DNA from: Apostichopus japonicus
Lineage: Eukaryota; Echinodermata; Holothuroidea; Aspidochirotida; Stichopodidae
Length of the DNA: 64,000 nt
Reading direction: 5' to 3'
NCBI RefSeq assembly: GCF_037975245.1
Contig: NC_092573.1
Location: forward strand, 10,138,001-10,202,000
The position numbers and the translations under genes were made by a program. Shown in pieces: positions 1 through 13,323 of this stretch. The notes under the pieces were generated by a model. It was not told the DNA's origin. It made no database searches and saw only the letters and a list, made by a program, of their open reading frames with translations. Numbering within the stretch: position 1 is the stretch's first letter; the number at the start of each line of letters is the position of its first letter.

Positions 1-501
1 TGACAGTACAGTATAGCAAAACTTGAAATGGCATTCAATGCCAATATTCAGATATGTGAAGTACACTCAGCCAGAAGGGACAATTTTCTCATGCTTGATC
101 ACAATATATGCAGCATTTTCATGGCACGCTTTAAAGGTCTACGGACACCTAGCCAAATTGTCTCATCTTCAATACATTTGTTGTGTGTGATAAGCACATT
201 CAAAATCTGTTGAAATATTTTGAAGAGCTTTTTTTATTTTAAGATATATTCATTTGAAGTTTTGATAAATCTCGGGAAACTCATTAAATATGTGTAAACT
301 ATGATGTGGAGTGTTGCACTCATCAAAGTTTCTTATTTTAGCCCTTAATAAGTTAACACCTTATTACAAGCCCACATATATATTATTTGAATGATGTGAC
401 ATTCCTCTTTTCAAAGAACAAGACAAAATATATATAAAAAATTCCTTAGGCCACAAACCTGTGTTCAGTGTCCTTGAAACAAAGGTTGTAAAAACAAAGG
501 A
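1..501. other. No gene seen; probable RASGRF intron
   Basis: AT-rich sequence with only short chance reading frames. Because the first RASGRF exon in the window starts in phase 2 at 3067, this stretch is probably intron, but nothing here shows that directly. Confidence 0.5.
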
Positions 502-545
502 ATGACATGTATATGTATGTATGTATTTATATTAGATCCTCCAGC
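502..545 (-). mobile_element. 3' tail remnant of SINE-2, cut off by a hAT insertion
   Basis: A TATGTATGTATTTATATT tail followed by AGATCCTCCAGC. In the intact SINE-2 copies at 26001 and 52364 the same junction (tail, TTAGATCCTCC, GCAAGCAGG) is continuous. Here it stops after CCTCCAGC at 545 and resumes at 2155, so this is one end of a SINE split by the 1.6-kb element between. Confidence 0.8.
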
Positions 546-1117
546 CATAGGCGTACGGGACCATTTCAGTTTGGGGGGGCAGAACTTTTTGTGCCCGAAA
601 GTTCCCGTGACACTATCTAAGCGGAGCGCCACCATCGGTTGGCGCGTAGCGTACAAGAAAATTTTGGGCACACAATGCCTCTCAGATTGCCGGAAACGGC
701 ACTTCTGAGGCCTTGCAAGTTGCATCTAAACATTCTTTATTTTATAATCTCACGTTTTAGAAATTTACACTTCCCCAAAAATTTGGTAAATTGGAAGAAG
801 AAAAAATGGTAACATCACTTTGGAGGGGAAAAATGGGACAGTATATTTTTTAAGCTCCTATTTAGTTACCTTATTTATTATTTTAACACAGTACTCAGCT
901 ACCTCCAGAAAAAAAAAACATACATTGTTCAACGACACGTAGGCGGGATAATGTCGCTGTGTCGGGTGAGACTGCAATTTGTCTCACAAAAAGTATAAAA
1001 TATAACAAAGAATATGATAAACCTGTACCTCTAGGCTTGTAGGCACTCCCCGCCCCCCACCATCCATGAAATAGAAAATGTTTCTTCTATATACACTCAT
1101 GTTGGGGATATCCAGGT

Positions 1118-1763
1118 CAAGGGCGGCGGAAGCACTTTTAATCCGGGGCACCTACATTAAAGGGCACTTTGCAGAAATTCGATTGGACTGATGCAGCCCT
1201 ATATTTAGTACCCTTTATAACTCTTATTGTATTATCTTATTTGTGTATACACATCACTCCATCAACGCCCCCCCCCCCTTCCCTAAAGGAAAATATGCAT
1301 ACTAGCACTGCAATATCCAATGCGCAAATTGGGAAACAAGGAACAAGTTTTCTCTTGAGACAAAATGAGGTGAAATCATGCTAGTTGCTAATGTAGGAAT
1401 CTTCCGAATTAGACTGTTTGTTTTCTTGTTAATATGTTAACAAATTTTCCATTCGAAATAGTTTTAAGTTTGACCCACAGAAATTCATTAAAAGTCACGG
1501 GCTTAGCCAGGATTTGCAAAATTATATGCACGACTATCTGAGCGCAGCGCCACCATCAGTTGGCGCGGAGCGTACTATAAAAATTTTTGGTTTTACAAAC
1601 CCCTCAGATGGCCGGAAACGGCCCTTCCCGAGTGTTCATTATGGTTCCCTGGCCTCTTGCTAACTTGAGGCACCTCAATTTTTATATAGAAAAAAGGCAC
1701 ATTTTTAACCTGAGGAAAAGTGGGGGGCACGTGCCCCTGTGCCCCCCGGTTCCGCCGCCCTTG
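1118..1763. mobile_element. hAT-like MITE (family A copy 1), 646 bp, nested in family C
   Basis: Terminal inverted repeats CAAGGGCGGCGGAA and TTCCGCCGCCCTTG. The flanks ATCCAGGT (1110-1117) and GTCCAGGT (1764-1771) are an 8-bp target duplication with one mismatch. It is nearly the same sequence as the copy at 13373-14028. The core ACTATCTGAGCGCAGCGCC lies at about 1533-1575. The short frames at 1169-1384 and 1587-1781 recur in the second copy, so they are transposon sequence and not genes. Confidence 0.9.
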
Positions 1764-1950
1764 GTCCAGGTAAACAATTGACTAGTTAGAAAAAAAATTG
1801 ATCTTGCAAAAAGCGTCGTAGCCCACATGAACTGCGCTTACGGTGGTGTTACACGGAAATATTCGGGCATAATGATGCTGAATAAAGAAAATCATGGAAT
1901 TGTCGGGCAAAAATTTGAAAAAGATTCGGGCAGGCTACTGCATATTTATA

Positions 1951-2006
1951 TTCCAGATGACAAGAAATTCGGGCAAAAGTCCTGGAAAATTCGGGCAGCC
2001 TAAAAA

Positions 2007-2037
<31 letters not shown>

Positions 2038-2104
2038 TATTTTTTCTCCTCTTAGGCTGCCCGAATTTTTCAGGACTTTTGCCCGAATTTCTTGTCCTCT
2101 GGAA
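1951..2104. repeat. Long inverted repeat: 53-bp arms, AT-rich loop
   Basis: The left arm 1951-2003 and the right arm 2052-2104 are reverse complements with two mismatches by eye. They are separated by about 48 nt of poly(A) and an AT dinucleotide run. Both arms contain the TTCGGGCA motif, which also recurs at about 1862-1935. The hairpin lies inside the right half of the family C transposon. Confidence 0.88.
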
Positions 2105-2154
2105 ATTTGGGGGGGCAGTCTGCCCCCCCTGCCCCCCCGCCTCGTACGCCTATG

Positions 2155-2373
2155 CCTCCAGCAAGCAGGAACTCGCGAAGAAGCCATCATTGGCTTATCA
2201 AAGCCGCAAGCTGACCAAAGTCAGTCTCTTAGATTCATATTTAACGTCCATGATTATGAATTGTCAATTGTCAACAACTCTGTAACTGGACGACATACAT
2301 TAATCTTGGAGTGACTCGAACCGGGGACCTTATGATTGAAAGGCACCGGCGTTATCCACTGAGCTAACACTCC
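2155..2373 (-). mobile_element. tRNA-derived SINE-2, minus strand, body split from its tail
   Basis: On the minus strand the head reads GGAGTGTTAGCTCAGTGGAT with an A box (TTAGCTCAGTGG, about 2356-2367) and a B box (GGTTCGAGTCA, about 2312-2322), the internal RNA polymerase III promoter of tRNA-like SINEs. The body matches the copies at 26001, 26355 and 52364. Its 3' tail is stranded at 502-545, on the far side of the hAT insertion. Confidence 0.88.
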
Positions 2374-3066
2374 TTTGATAGAAAAGTAGAAAATCACATG
2401 ATAGAAAATCAGGCAGTCATTCCCTTTACACCATCAATGTGCATAATTAGCTAATGTTTATTCATAAATGAAACTAGAATTAAGAAAAGACTTGTAAAAT
2501 GGTCAATCTATGATGGATTTTGATGAGAGTTGCAGTTATTTTCATGATTTCGAATGCCTATTAGAGTGATTAGGACAATGTTGTTTCTAGCTAGGTGTCC
2601 ATATACCTTTAAGGCAATCGTACTGACGGTGTGAATGTTTCTTAACCTTGATCTAAATTAGACACATTTTATTTAAATACTGCTCATACTGTCAGTACAA
2701 GTGCTTTGAAGCATGACATGAAAAGCAGTGTATATTGCTGATGCTGCAACTGGGTGCAAAATGACACAAGATATATATTTATCAATATCTGAAGGTGTAT
2801 AATTATACATATTTGGATATAAATTATCAGTGATTGCTAATGGGTATGTGCTTAATAAGGTTTGGTTTACAAACCTTGCTTACCATACAAGTTGATATAA
2901 ATAATGCTGGGTGGGTTATGAAAGAATTTAAACACAACATGAATGACTTCTTTAACAATGAAAATATCAAAGATATGTGAATGCTCAAATTGCTTTTCAT
3001 TTAATGTAGCAAATCTGTTTATTTTTCATTTCATTTTTCTATATTTTCTTTTTGATTTTGTTTCAG
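2374..3066. other. Intron sequence, no further feature
   Basis: AT-rich sequence ending in a pyrimidine-rich run and TTTCAG, the acceptor of the first RASGRF exon in the window. Exons for the earlier DH segment, IQ motif or first PH domain were looked for and not found. Confidence 0.6.
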
Positions 3067-3146
3067 TGAGACCATCTTCTTCCTTCATCAAATTTTCTAC
3101 AAGGGCTTATGTGCAAGAATGGAGAATTGGCCGACTTTGGTATTAG
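3067..3146 (+). CDS. RASGRF: RASGRF exon 1 in window (DH domain)
   Basis: Acceptor TTTCAG, donor gtaaaa; enters in phase 2 and leaves in phase 1. The 26 full codons read [14 protein letters not shown] through ENWPTLVL, matching the vertebrate DH segment around FLHQIFYQGL and WPTLVL. The next intron is 6.4 kb. Confidence 0.93.
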
Positions 3147-6100
3147 GTAAAAATTTTGGACTTTAAGTTTTTAATACTTTCCCAAGGTAAAAGAAGTGTA
3201 TGTAATGGTCATGGTGTGTTTATGCATGTTTGTGTAAGTGACACCTTGGTCTGTAAATGTGGCACATTTATAGCTGCTAGTAACTTCATGCATACTTGGC
3301 ATGTGTTTTACCAGCTGTGGTCATTGTGGTGTATTATTGCTGGATGTGCTGTCAGCCAGTGGCCGATATGTGGAGACCTTGTAAACAAGTTTGCTCCACA
3401 GATATAGCTTTGGCAAATCTTGTTGATGGATGGTAAGTGTCCCTTAATGAGCACTATATTTCCCTTAATGAGCACTAGATTTGTCCCTTCATGAGCACTA
3501 GATTTGTCCCTTAATGAGCAGTAGATTTGCTCCTTAAATGAGCACTAGATTTGTCCCTTAATAAACACTAGATTTGTCCCTTAATGAGCACTAGATTTGT
3601 CCCTTCATGAGCACTAGATTTGTCCCTTAATGAGCAGTAGATTTGCTCCTTAAATGAGCACTAGATTTGTCCCTTAATGAGCACTAGATTTGTCCCTTAA
3701 TGAGCACTAGATTTGTCCCTTAATGAGTACTAGATCTGTCCCTTAATGAGCACTAGATCTGTCCCTTAATGAGCACTAGATTTGTCCCATAATGAGCACT
3801 AGATTTGCTCCTTAATGAGCACTAGATTTGTTCCTTAATGAGCACTAGATTTGTCCCTTAATGAGTACTAGATTTGTTCCTTAATGAGCACTAGATCTGT
3901 CCCTTAAGGAGCACTAGATTTGTCCCTTAATGAGGACTAGATTTGTTCCTTAATGAGCACTAGATTTTTCCCTTAATGAGTACTAGATCTGTCCCTTAAT
4001 GAGTACTAGATCTGTCCCTTAAGGAGCACTAGATTTTTCCCTTAATGAGGACTAGATTTGCTCCTTTATGAGCACTAGATTTGTCCCTTAATGAGCACTA
4101 GATTTGTCCCTTAATGAGTACTAGATCTGTCCCTTAATGAGTACTAGATCTGTCCCTTAATGAGCACTAGATCTGTCCCTTAATGAGTACTAGATTTGTC
4201 CCTTAATGAGTACTAGATCTGTCCCTTAATGAGCACTAGATTTGTCCCTTAATGAGCACTAGATTTGCTCCTTTATGAGTACTAGATTTGTCCCTTAATG
4301 AGCACTAGATTTGCTCCTTTATGAGCACTAGATTTGTCCCTTAATGAGCACTAGATTTGTCCCTTAATGAGCACTAGATTTGTCCCTTAATGAGTACTAT
4401 ATCTGTCCCTTAATGAGCACTAGATCTGTCCCTTAATGAGTACTAGATTTGCTCCTTAATGAGTACTAGATTTGTCCCTTAATGAGCACTAGATTTGTCC
4501 CTTAATGAGGACTAGATTTGTTCCTTAATGAGCACTAGATTTGTCCCTTAATGAGCACTAGATCTGTCCCTTAATGAGCACTAGATCTGTCCCTTAATGA
4601 GCACTAGATTTGTCCCTTAATGAGTACTAGATCTGTCCCTTAATGAGCACTAGATCTGTCCCTTAATGAGTACTACATTTGTGGCGGTGTTTGTGAAACT
4701 GAAAGAGGTCAACAGGGCTCAAATATCTGAAAACATTACAAAGTAATGAAGGCCAGCTTTGATGATTCCAATACTGTCGATGCCTCCTTATTGAATTCTT
4801 GATAGGTGTTGTTTTGCTATATACCATAGGTCATCTGACTTCAACTGTGATCAACACTTTAAAAACTCTGTAAAAAGATTTAGTGAATATTCCATGATTG
4901 GCGAATCTTATGCTTGGTATGTAGCTGCCTCTTAATGAGTTTTTGGTTGTTACAACTTTGTTGTTGTATTATTGCATTGATGGCAAAGGTCATTTGTAAT
5001 TAATGGTGATGTTCAAAATTTGATAAACTTATTAAGGAGCTTGTCTTCACTTTCATTTGTTGGAGGGGATGGGGGGGGGGAGGGGAGTAGCAGGAGTTTT
5101 TGTGTGTTGATCCTGAAATATGATTGATTACATGTTTGGATGAAACACATGTTGAAGGACACAGTCGATCAAGTTAATTTTCACTTACCCTTTCAGTAAA
5201 ACTCCTGAAGTGTTGTCTGAACTTTTATGTTTACAGACCATGGCAGGTAAAAAATGTTTGACATCTGATGACAGTATAGGCCTATGCATATACTTCAGAG
5301 AGAAGAAATGTTGTATTGTTACTGTGCAGTATGTGGTAGGGTCTATATATGTCATGAACACAAGGACGGTTTTTAACTTATGTAAATTATAAACTGGCCT
5401 TTAAATGTTTAGCAGTAACAGTTCGGCACTGTGTCATATATAAGTAGGACGTATAGGAAGCCGCAGCTCGTGCAGCTGTTATAGGCTGTGGAGGATGTAA
5501 TAAACTGGAAAGTTCAAAGGTCATTTAAGGTGAGCAGAAGAAAAAATTATTAATGTAGGTTGTAGTAGTAGATGTGATTGTTGTCCTATCCTTCCCTTTC
5601 CCACAAACCATTGCCTCCAATTTTAGTATATATTCATTTTATCCTTTCTTGACATATCCGGATATCATGCTGGGATTTTAACCTAATAACATGGTGAATG
5701 GAGTGTTTACCTCTGGTGTTTTTTGTTTTTTTGTCAGTTGTAAAAGAAAATGATATTCAGTAGATATTATCTTACCTCCATTTGCGACCGTTCCTTATAT
5801 AGCTTGATACGACAGTAGGGTTTAGGATATATAGAATTTGAATAATATACGTCAGCAGATCCGTTCGTACGGTTTATCAGATACAGACACCCCTGCTGCG
5901 ATGTTGAATAAACAATAACTTTTGTCTCTTATTAAAGAAATAGAAAATATTATTATAACAATAACTTCCATTTTAGGACTTTTACCTTCTTTTTACCGTC
6001 GTTTTTTGTGCATTTTTGATCAGTTTTGATAACAACAAATGAATTAACCTTGTCTATCAGCAAATCTGGTACTCATGCAAATTTTGAGCCGGTTATTAGA

Positions 6101-9100
6101 TCTGATAAAAAAACTAAATAAATAAAAAAAATCAAAAATATAATATGTAAGTTGAAATCTTTCGTTGAAGTATCATGGTATGAACGCGCAATATGTAAAG
6201 TTGCTTATCACATTCACAAGGCCGTTTCTATTTCCGGCATTTTTTTTTCTAATATTACTCAGATAGTGCTTGGAAATGGTTCAAGTAACTATTTTCTATC
6301 TTTATGATAGACTATCTTGCTAAAATGCATTTTTGATGAACTTTCGAACTGGAGAGTATACACAGCTACAATGATACTCATCTATCAGGAAACGTCTATA
6401 AACAATCCATGCATTGCCTGGGAGGAAATGCCGAGCGATATGTTACTATATCATGAAGCAATAAGGAAACAAAAACCTGCTGAGACCTTTTATTGAAGTA
6501 TCATAACATTGATTTTTGCGTTTGGTAGATGATACCCGGCAATTTGACCAACATTCAAGTATTACTCATATGAGGTCAACATTGTGAAACTTTCTGAGAA
6601 AATTAACAAGTCTGTTTTCATTTCAAACATTTGACACCCAGACACATTTGAAAGAATTTTTGCAAAACCAATTTTGAGTAAATTTTTGTTTCCAGAGTTT
6701 ATCTTAATTATATCAAAATACAATGTGATTCATATTTTAAAGGGAACATCCTGGCATTGTCATTGAATAATTGATTTATGTAGAAGGCGGAGAGAATATT
6801 TTTGTGGTGATTCATGTTATGTTTTTATGCCTGCATGTTATGTGTATATGCCTGCATGTTATGTGTTTATATGCCTACATGTTATGTGTATATACCTGCA
6901 TGTGTATATGCCTGTGTGTGTAATGCCCCTTGTATTAAAACAGAAGATATATCTCCAGAAGTGCAGTCTGCAGAGGTCAAATATTGGTTGCAGCCTGGAT
7001 CAATATCGGAGCTATAAAAGTCTGAAAACCATTAGTTCCAAGAATAAAGCTTGATTAAACATCGCATTTGATATAGCTCATCATTATTAATAACTTTGTT
7101 CAAACAACGTTTAAAAACAGTGTTTACCTTATTAAATATTTAAAAAAAATTATGATAGATAAATGTGGCAGGAATTGATACCATAGGCAAGTTGCCTTTC
7201 TGGTTTTAGCAAAAAGTATCAATACTCAGTACGTGTTTGCAAGGGTCAGCAGAGTACATGGAACGTGACTCAAAAGTGGGAACAGGATATTTCTTAATAT
7301 TGGGTGATGGCGATCGATTAAGTAATTTCTTAACATCAAGTCCGTAATCCAAGGTAGTTTTCATGCATCGTCAGCATCAATTCTGAGAGGTGAGGAGGGT
7401 GTGGGAGGGGGGGGGGCCGGGGGACTAAGTGGGCCAGTCTCTCATATGGTATGTTGACATGTATGATGAACCATTATCACGTCATGAATATTCATGAAAA
7501 TGTTACGACTCTTGTGCATATATATGTAAATACCAGGACAGTCTGTCATGACATAACTTTTTTATTTATGATGAATCATTAATTATCAGATCATGAATAT
7601 TCATGAAAATGTAATGACATGATTCTTGTGCATGTGAATTCAAGGTCTGTTACCTATGAATGATTTTGTCGATTACGATGAGCCATGAGAAGCTGTTACT
7701 GGAACTGAATCTGCAAAATAACAAATTGCTGCAGATTGTGAAGTCTCAACTGGCAAAACTTTCTGACACATGTTTATGTTTTAAATATTTACTGAAATTA
7801 CTCATGCCCTCTAGAGGTGATATGTTCTTAATGAGTCTGGCAATCATCTTCGACTAATCATATAAGCTTCCTTGACATCAAACAAGATGGAGACTAGGTG
7901 TGAAAGTTTGAGCAACAGCTATAACATCAATGATTAGGTGATATAGTATGGGAATCTATCGTAGAAAATACCTGTGCATTTGGTTAGAAACAAGTTAAAC
8001 TCTGTGTGTGGGGTCAAACAGTGTAAGATCCTCCTATATTGTAGCTTACAATAGCAGCTTCCATAATTGACTTTCTGAAGGTTAGTTTTTTACTACATAT
8101 TAAAGTACCAGCAGATTGATCAAGACTGCTCGGTAGATGAATGTGTGGTGGCATTTTTTTTAAAGTTTTTTTTCATAAGATGCACAAAGAACTTGCTCAA
8201 AATATCTCTGGCATCACTCTGTTTTCATATCCCCTCACTTATTCCTTACCGTAAGACATCATTATTTGCAGAACAAAAACATTTTTGAAAGGAAGAAAAG
8301 TTGATTCCTTAAGTAGGTAAAATAGTTGTAATTTTATTCAATTAAAAAATATTATTGCTAGCTCGTTAGGTGTAAAATATTAGATGGCCTTTGTGAAACT
8401 TACGACCTAACAAAAATTAAGGATTTAATTATGGGAGTAATCTTCAATAGATGAACAATTTTGTGTAAAAGTTAACAGTGGAAATGCTGTCAGAATCTAC
8501 AGAGGAAACAATGAGGGGAGTGGGTGGTGTATTTTATAGGCACTGATCACCCAATCCTTGACCGAGAGGTGTTCATCTGCCATCTGGATGCCCGAACTGT
8601 TCTGAATCTCTGGATGCTTTCAGTTTAGGTCATGTATAGTGCACACCTCCCACCGCACCGCTTAGGTGTGCTTCTGGGGTGAGGGGGCCAGCAACCCCCA
8701 CCCGTCAGTAGTTCCTAAGCTGCTGTTAACCACTGATTGGCCCATGTTGCTTTATTTTATAGTGTCTCACAGCCTATATTAGCTCTTGACTTATGTCAAT
8801 CTTCATGGGCTATTGTTCACTCTAGCTTTTATATAAAAAAAAAAAGAATAAAAAAAAAAAAAGTTGAGCCTTTGGAATAAATTGGCTGAAGTAACTTTTT
8901 CAAAATTAATGAAACTTTTCTTATTTCCAGCAAATAGTTATAAACAAAAGAGACATGACATTTTGTGAACACATTAAAGCTGTTCATTTTATAAACTGCA
9001 TGTATAGAACAAAGTTGCATGAATTAACTAAACAATTTCAAATGGTGAAAAAAGTGTAATAAATAAAATAGAATTTAACTAGTAAGTTTGAGGAGTAATA

Positions 9101-12100
9101 GAATAATTTTTTCATTTCCATCAAATCCATCTAAACATTGGAATAATTATAACATCCCTAGTACCATCATGGACAGAAATTGAAGTAATACTCCAAAAAT
9201 TCTAACAAAGTTTGGAAAGTTATAGAGTAAGACAGAGTAATTTTAACTTGCATGCTAAGGAGCTGTAGTTCTGTGTAGCTAATTCATTCTCCCTAAGATG
9301 AAACTGTCAGCCTAACACTATACGTTTACCTACGATGGCTTTGGATAGTCCAAAAGTGGAGAAAGCAATTTTTTTTTTTTTTTTTGGACAGCTCATCTTA
9401 TCTCTTTTGATGCAAACTACTTTGTAAGTAAGTGTATATGAAAGCTCTTTACAAGCAAAGTCCACTTCAGATGTCACTTTCTTTTTTCTTCTTTTCTTTT
9501 TCTCTTTGGTTTCTTATTCTTTAGGAGACCTGTTTGACATGCTTCTTCCAATGTTGAGCATCTACAACGAATATGTGAGAAATCACCATTTTAGTCTGCA
9601 AGTGCTTGCAGAGTGTAAGCAGCATTCCGCCTTTAATCTCATCTTAAAGCAGTATGAGGCTAAACCTGTGTGTGAAGGGCGTTCTTTGGAAACATTCCTT
9701 ACCTACCCTATGCATCAGGTAACTATTCTCTTCTACATTTTGTTGGGTTCCATAATGATGGGGTTGATTTTTTTTGATGTGTTAAATAGAGACAGGAAAT
9801 ATGAATGCCTGTCATATGAGCAGGATGGTAACTCAATCCATTTCTTGTAACTAAATATAATCACGAAAACAAACAGCTAATGTTTTGATTGAAGTTTGCA
9901 ATGTTGGTGTATATTCGAAGTGTTTTTTGTTGTGCAGGGGTCTGAAAATGTTTACAAATGTTTCCAAATCATTAATTTTGCCTTGTTCACTTTATGTGCC
10001 AACAAAATTGATCTAGTCAAGATGGATGCACACATAATGACAGTGTCTATCTTGTTGTGGAGGTTGATTTTTTTTTTTTAAGTTAGGGATTAATTTAGTG
10101 CTTGTATGTTGCATAACAGTTCTGAAGTAGCTCTTTAGTTAGATTATTATTAAGTATGAGAGAGATTCTATGGTATTGGATATTATTCTGTATATAAGGT
10201 TAGTCTTGCCTTGTCTTTATATTTGCAGCGACCCTTTAAATGTATACTGAATTGGTTGTCTAGTAAGTTTGGATATCCAGTCACCCTAGGTCAATAGAGG
10301 GCACTGTCACATTGGTCCTTCTAGTTCCAATAAACTTGGAAAAGCTGACATATATATATATTTGAAGCTAACATTTAGCTTTTGCCTCTCATAACTAACA
10401 CATTTTAGCAACAAAATGTTGCCCACCTTTCATTTGGCAACTTTTTGCAAGTTTGGTCATCAACCAATCAGAAAGCATCTTTGAGGTATTTTAAATATTG
10501 TTCCTTCTAGTTTCAAAAAACTTGACTAGCTGACATATATATATCAATCTAACATTTAGCTTTTGCCTCTCATAATTAACACATTTTAGCAACGAAATGT
10601 TGCTCATCATTAATTTGGCAACTTTTTCCATGTTTGGTCATCAACAAATCAGAAAGCATCTTTGAGGTATTTTCAATTACGTCAGCTAAAAATGAGTTCA
10701 AACTTTGAGCGTCAGTAAGATTATATTCAAGTCTCCGAAAAGGATAATAAAACTGGACTCATATACCTGCAATTCTTCTTCAAATTATTGAAGACAAGAT
10801 CTTTAGGAACATATTTTCATATTTACAAGTAGCAAATAGATTGAGATATGTACGTTAATACAGCACTGTACAAAATCTTTGGAGATCTGTTAACAGGATA
10901 GATCATACCCTGCATTAGGAGGATCTATGGCACTGTTAGGGCTGATTTGATAGTGCACTCTGCATAAACGTGTAAGATCCTCATTATCTGCAGCAATACT
11001 CAACGCCCCAAAGTTGCTACCAGTGGAAAATATCATCACTTACTCTCTCCATTAGTAATAATCTCTCTTCTTTAGAACCATGTTTGACTAAATATAGCAT
11101 CTGTACAGAATATTGCCACACTTCTTACATTTGATTTGCTGCAAATATTTATATTTTACAATCAAAATGATGTGTTTAAAATTTGTTGTAGACTTTTAAT
11201 ATTCTCCCTGGAGGTGTTTTGTACCCAGATGCGGCTCTTTTAAATCCCCCAATTTCCATTTCACTCTCTCTGCTGTGTTAAGGTGCCTCGATACATAATC
11301 ACCTTGCACGAGTTACTTGCCCACACGCCTCACGATCATGTTGAAAGAAGCAGCCTTGAACACGCCAAGAATAAGCTGGAGGAATTGTCCTTGGTAAGTT
11401 TCATATATTTTTGTTGGGAGACCTTTTTCGTCATGTTTAATTATAATCCAGGCACTATACCCTTTGCTAGCAGGCTGAGTGAGCATTCAACATCTGGATT
11501 ATGACACATCTGATCACCTTTCAAGTGACTTCATGTATATTGCCAAAGGAAAAATATTATTATCATCGATGGAAGAGAGTATCCTCTCACAGCCTGGTTG
11601 TCTTCGTCCATATGGACGTAGGAGGGGAGGAGGGTTTAGTGGTATTTGAATGGATGGAAAGAAACAGGAAAATTGTACAGCAGTTATGGGTATGCATGAT
11701 CAGTGCAGTAGTGTATACTTCATTGAACCAACAAAGAATCTAGTACAACATTTTGGACATTTTGTCTTCAACCTCCCTGTGATATAACACTTTTTCAGAA
11801 TACTTGAATAGTTTTATGAAATACAACTATATCAAGCTCTGATGGGAAATATGGATGCTCATCTTGACCCTATGTACTCCAACACCACCTGTGCCCCTCC
11901 CCCCCCCCTTACTTCTCCCACTCCCAGCTTCATGCCAGTTTAATTTGTTCAATGAATGACTTACCAAACAAATGAATTTGCATTGTTTGTATATCTGTTT
12001 TCTCTTTGACCATATATGGACAATTCAAGAGAAAAAAGATGAGAGGGAGTAACAATGATAGTTTTTATGCATACATTAAACAAATATTCAAATAATTTGT

Positions 12101-13289
12101 TTTAGCCCAACTCTCTCCTGTAACAAAAGTAGATTTTAGAATTTTTTGTTTGTTTGCAAAGACATGAAAAAAGCAGATTATGAATCTACATATAAAACTA
12201 AAGGTGATGGAATTGAATTATAAAATACTTTCTTATTGAAATGAAATGTTCTTCTCTCCTGTGATGTCCTTTCAGCTGTTTATGTGGAGAATATCCAGGG
12301 GTTGTATGGTTTATAGGAATCAGTTTTATAGTAAACATGATACTGTCAAATGGGGGGTGGGGTAAGTCAGTAGAATAGTATACAAATAATGAATGGTTAT
12401 GAGTGCAATAGTGCAAATATTTCATGAGTTGAAAGATGGAATGTTCCATTCAACGAGGCGCAGCCGAGTTGAATGGAACAAATTACATCTTTCAACGGAA
12501 ACCATTCATTATTTGTTTTTTACAACGTATTATATTAAGATGGGTAAAATGCACTCATGCAACAGATTGTTTTGAACAGACAGGTTTCTCGGCTCTCTTA
12601 CCATTGAAAAAAGTGCTCCCAAAAAAGTATAACCCATGGTTCTATTTCATAGAGTGGAATAGAGCGGATTTTGCATGCAATCAACAAGCAATTGACCAAT
12701 CAATGACCAGAATACAATTAGGGTGTTGTATAACGATGAATAAAGATTGTTCTAGGGTGCTATACCATAATGAGGTCGATTTATCCAATTTAAAGGGGAA
12801 AAAAGTTAACCCAAAATGTAACTAAATTATAACAATAAAAAAGTGATTATTATTGAGGATTCTTTCGGGAAGATTTAGTATGACTTTCAAAATACTTTAT
12901 TTATTTATCCATTTTTCCCTCTTCCCCTGTAATGTCTTCTTTGGTTTTGTAATATTCTTCTCTTGGTTTTAGGCGATGCAAGATGAAGTCTCTGAAACAG
13001 AGAGCATCAGGAAGAATTTATCGATTGAACGCATGATCATTGAAGGCTGTGACATTTTACTGGATGTGGAACAAACATTTGTAAGACAAGGTAATCACAG
13101 ATATTATGCTCCATCTTTTATTGGAATCCATTAATTTTACTTTGTGAATGTATCTTGAAACTAGCTGATGATAATAACAGCATTAGGTAGCTGCATCTTA
13201 TCATCTTGAAACTGTTCATAATGAGACCAGATTGATTATTGAAACACAGTCTCTATATCTTGCCATGACACACACACACATATACACAC

Positions 13290-13323
<34 letters not shown>

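Larger units (their letters stand above)
546..2154. mobile_element. hAT-like non-autonomous DNA transposon (family C), 1609 bp
   Basis: The ends form a perfect 12-bp terminal inverted repeat, CATAGGCGTACG (546-557) and CGTACGCCTATG (2143-2154). They are flanked by an identical 8-bp target duplication CCTCCAGC (538-545 and 2155-2162); 8 bp is the hAT superfamily size. No transposase frame is present. Its left arm carries the ACTATCTAAGCGGAGCGCC core at about 612-654 that is shared with the other hAT-like elements here. It contains a nested family A element (1118-1763) and a long hairpin (1951-2104). Without the nested element it would be about 955 bp. Confidence 0.88.

Noticed and set aside
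2300-2373. tRNA-like sequence with A and B boxes (also at 45789 and 52510)
   Set aside because: The heads run into SINE bodies and lack a paired 3' acceptor half; SINEs and not tRNA genes.
1-3066. Search for the first PH, IQ and early DH exons of RASGRF
   Set aside because: No segment with the expected similarity and splice sites was found; they presumably lie upstream of the window.
3436-4681. Regular direct repeats resembling a CRISPR array
   Set aside because: Units are contiguous 23-mers without unique spacers, in an intron of an animal gene.
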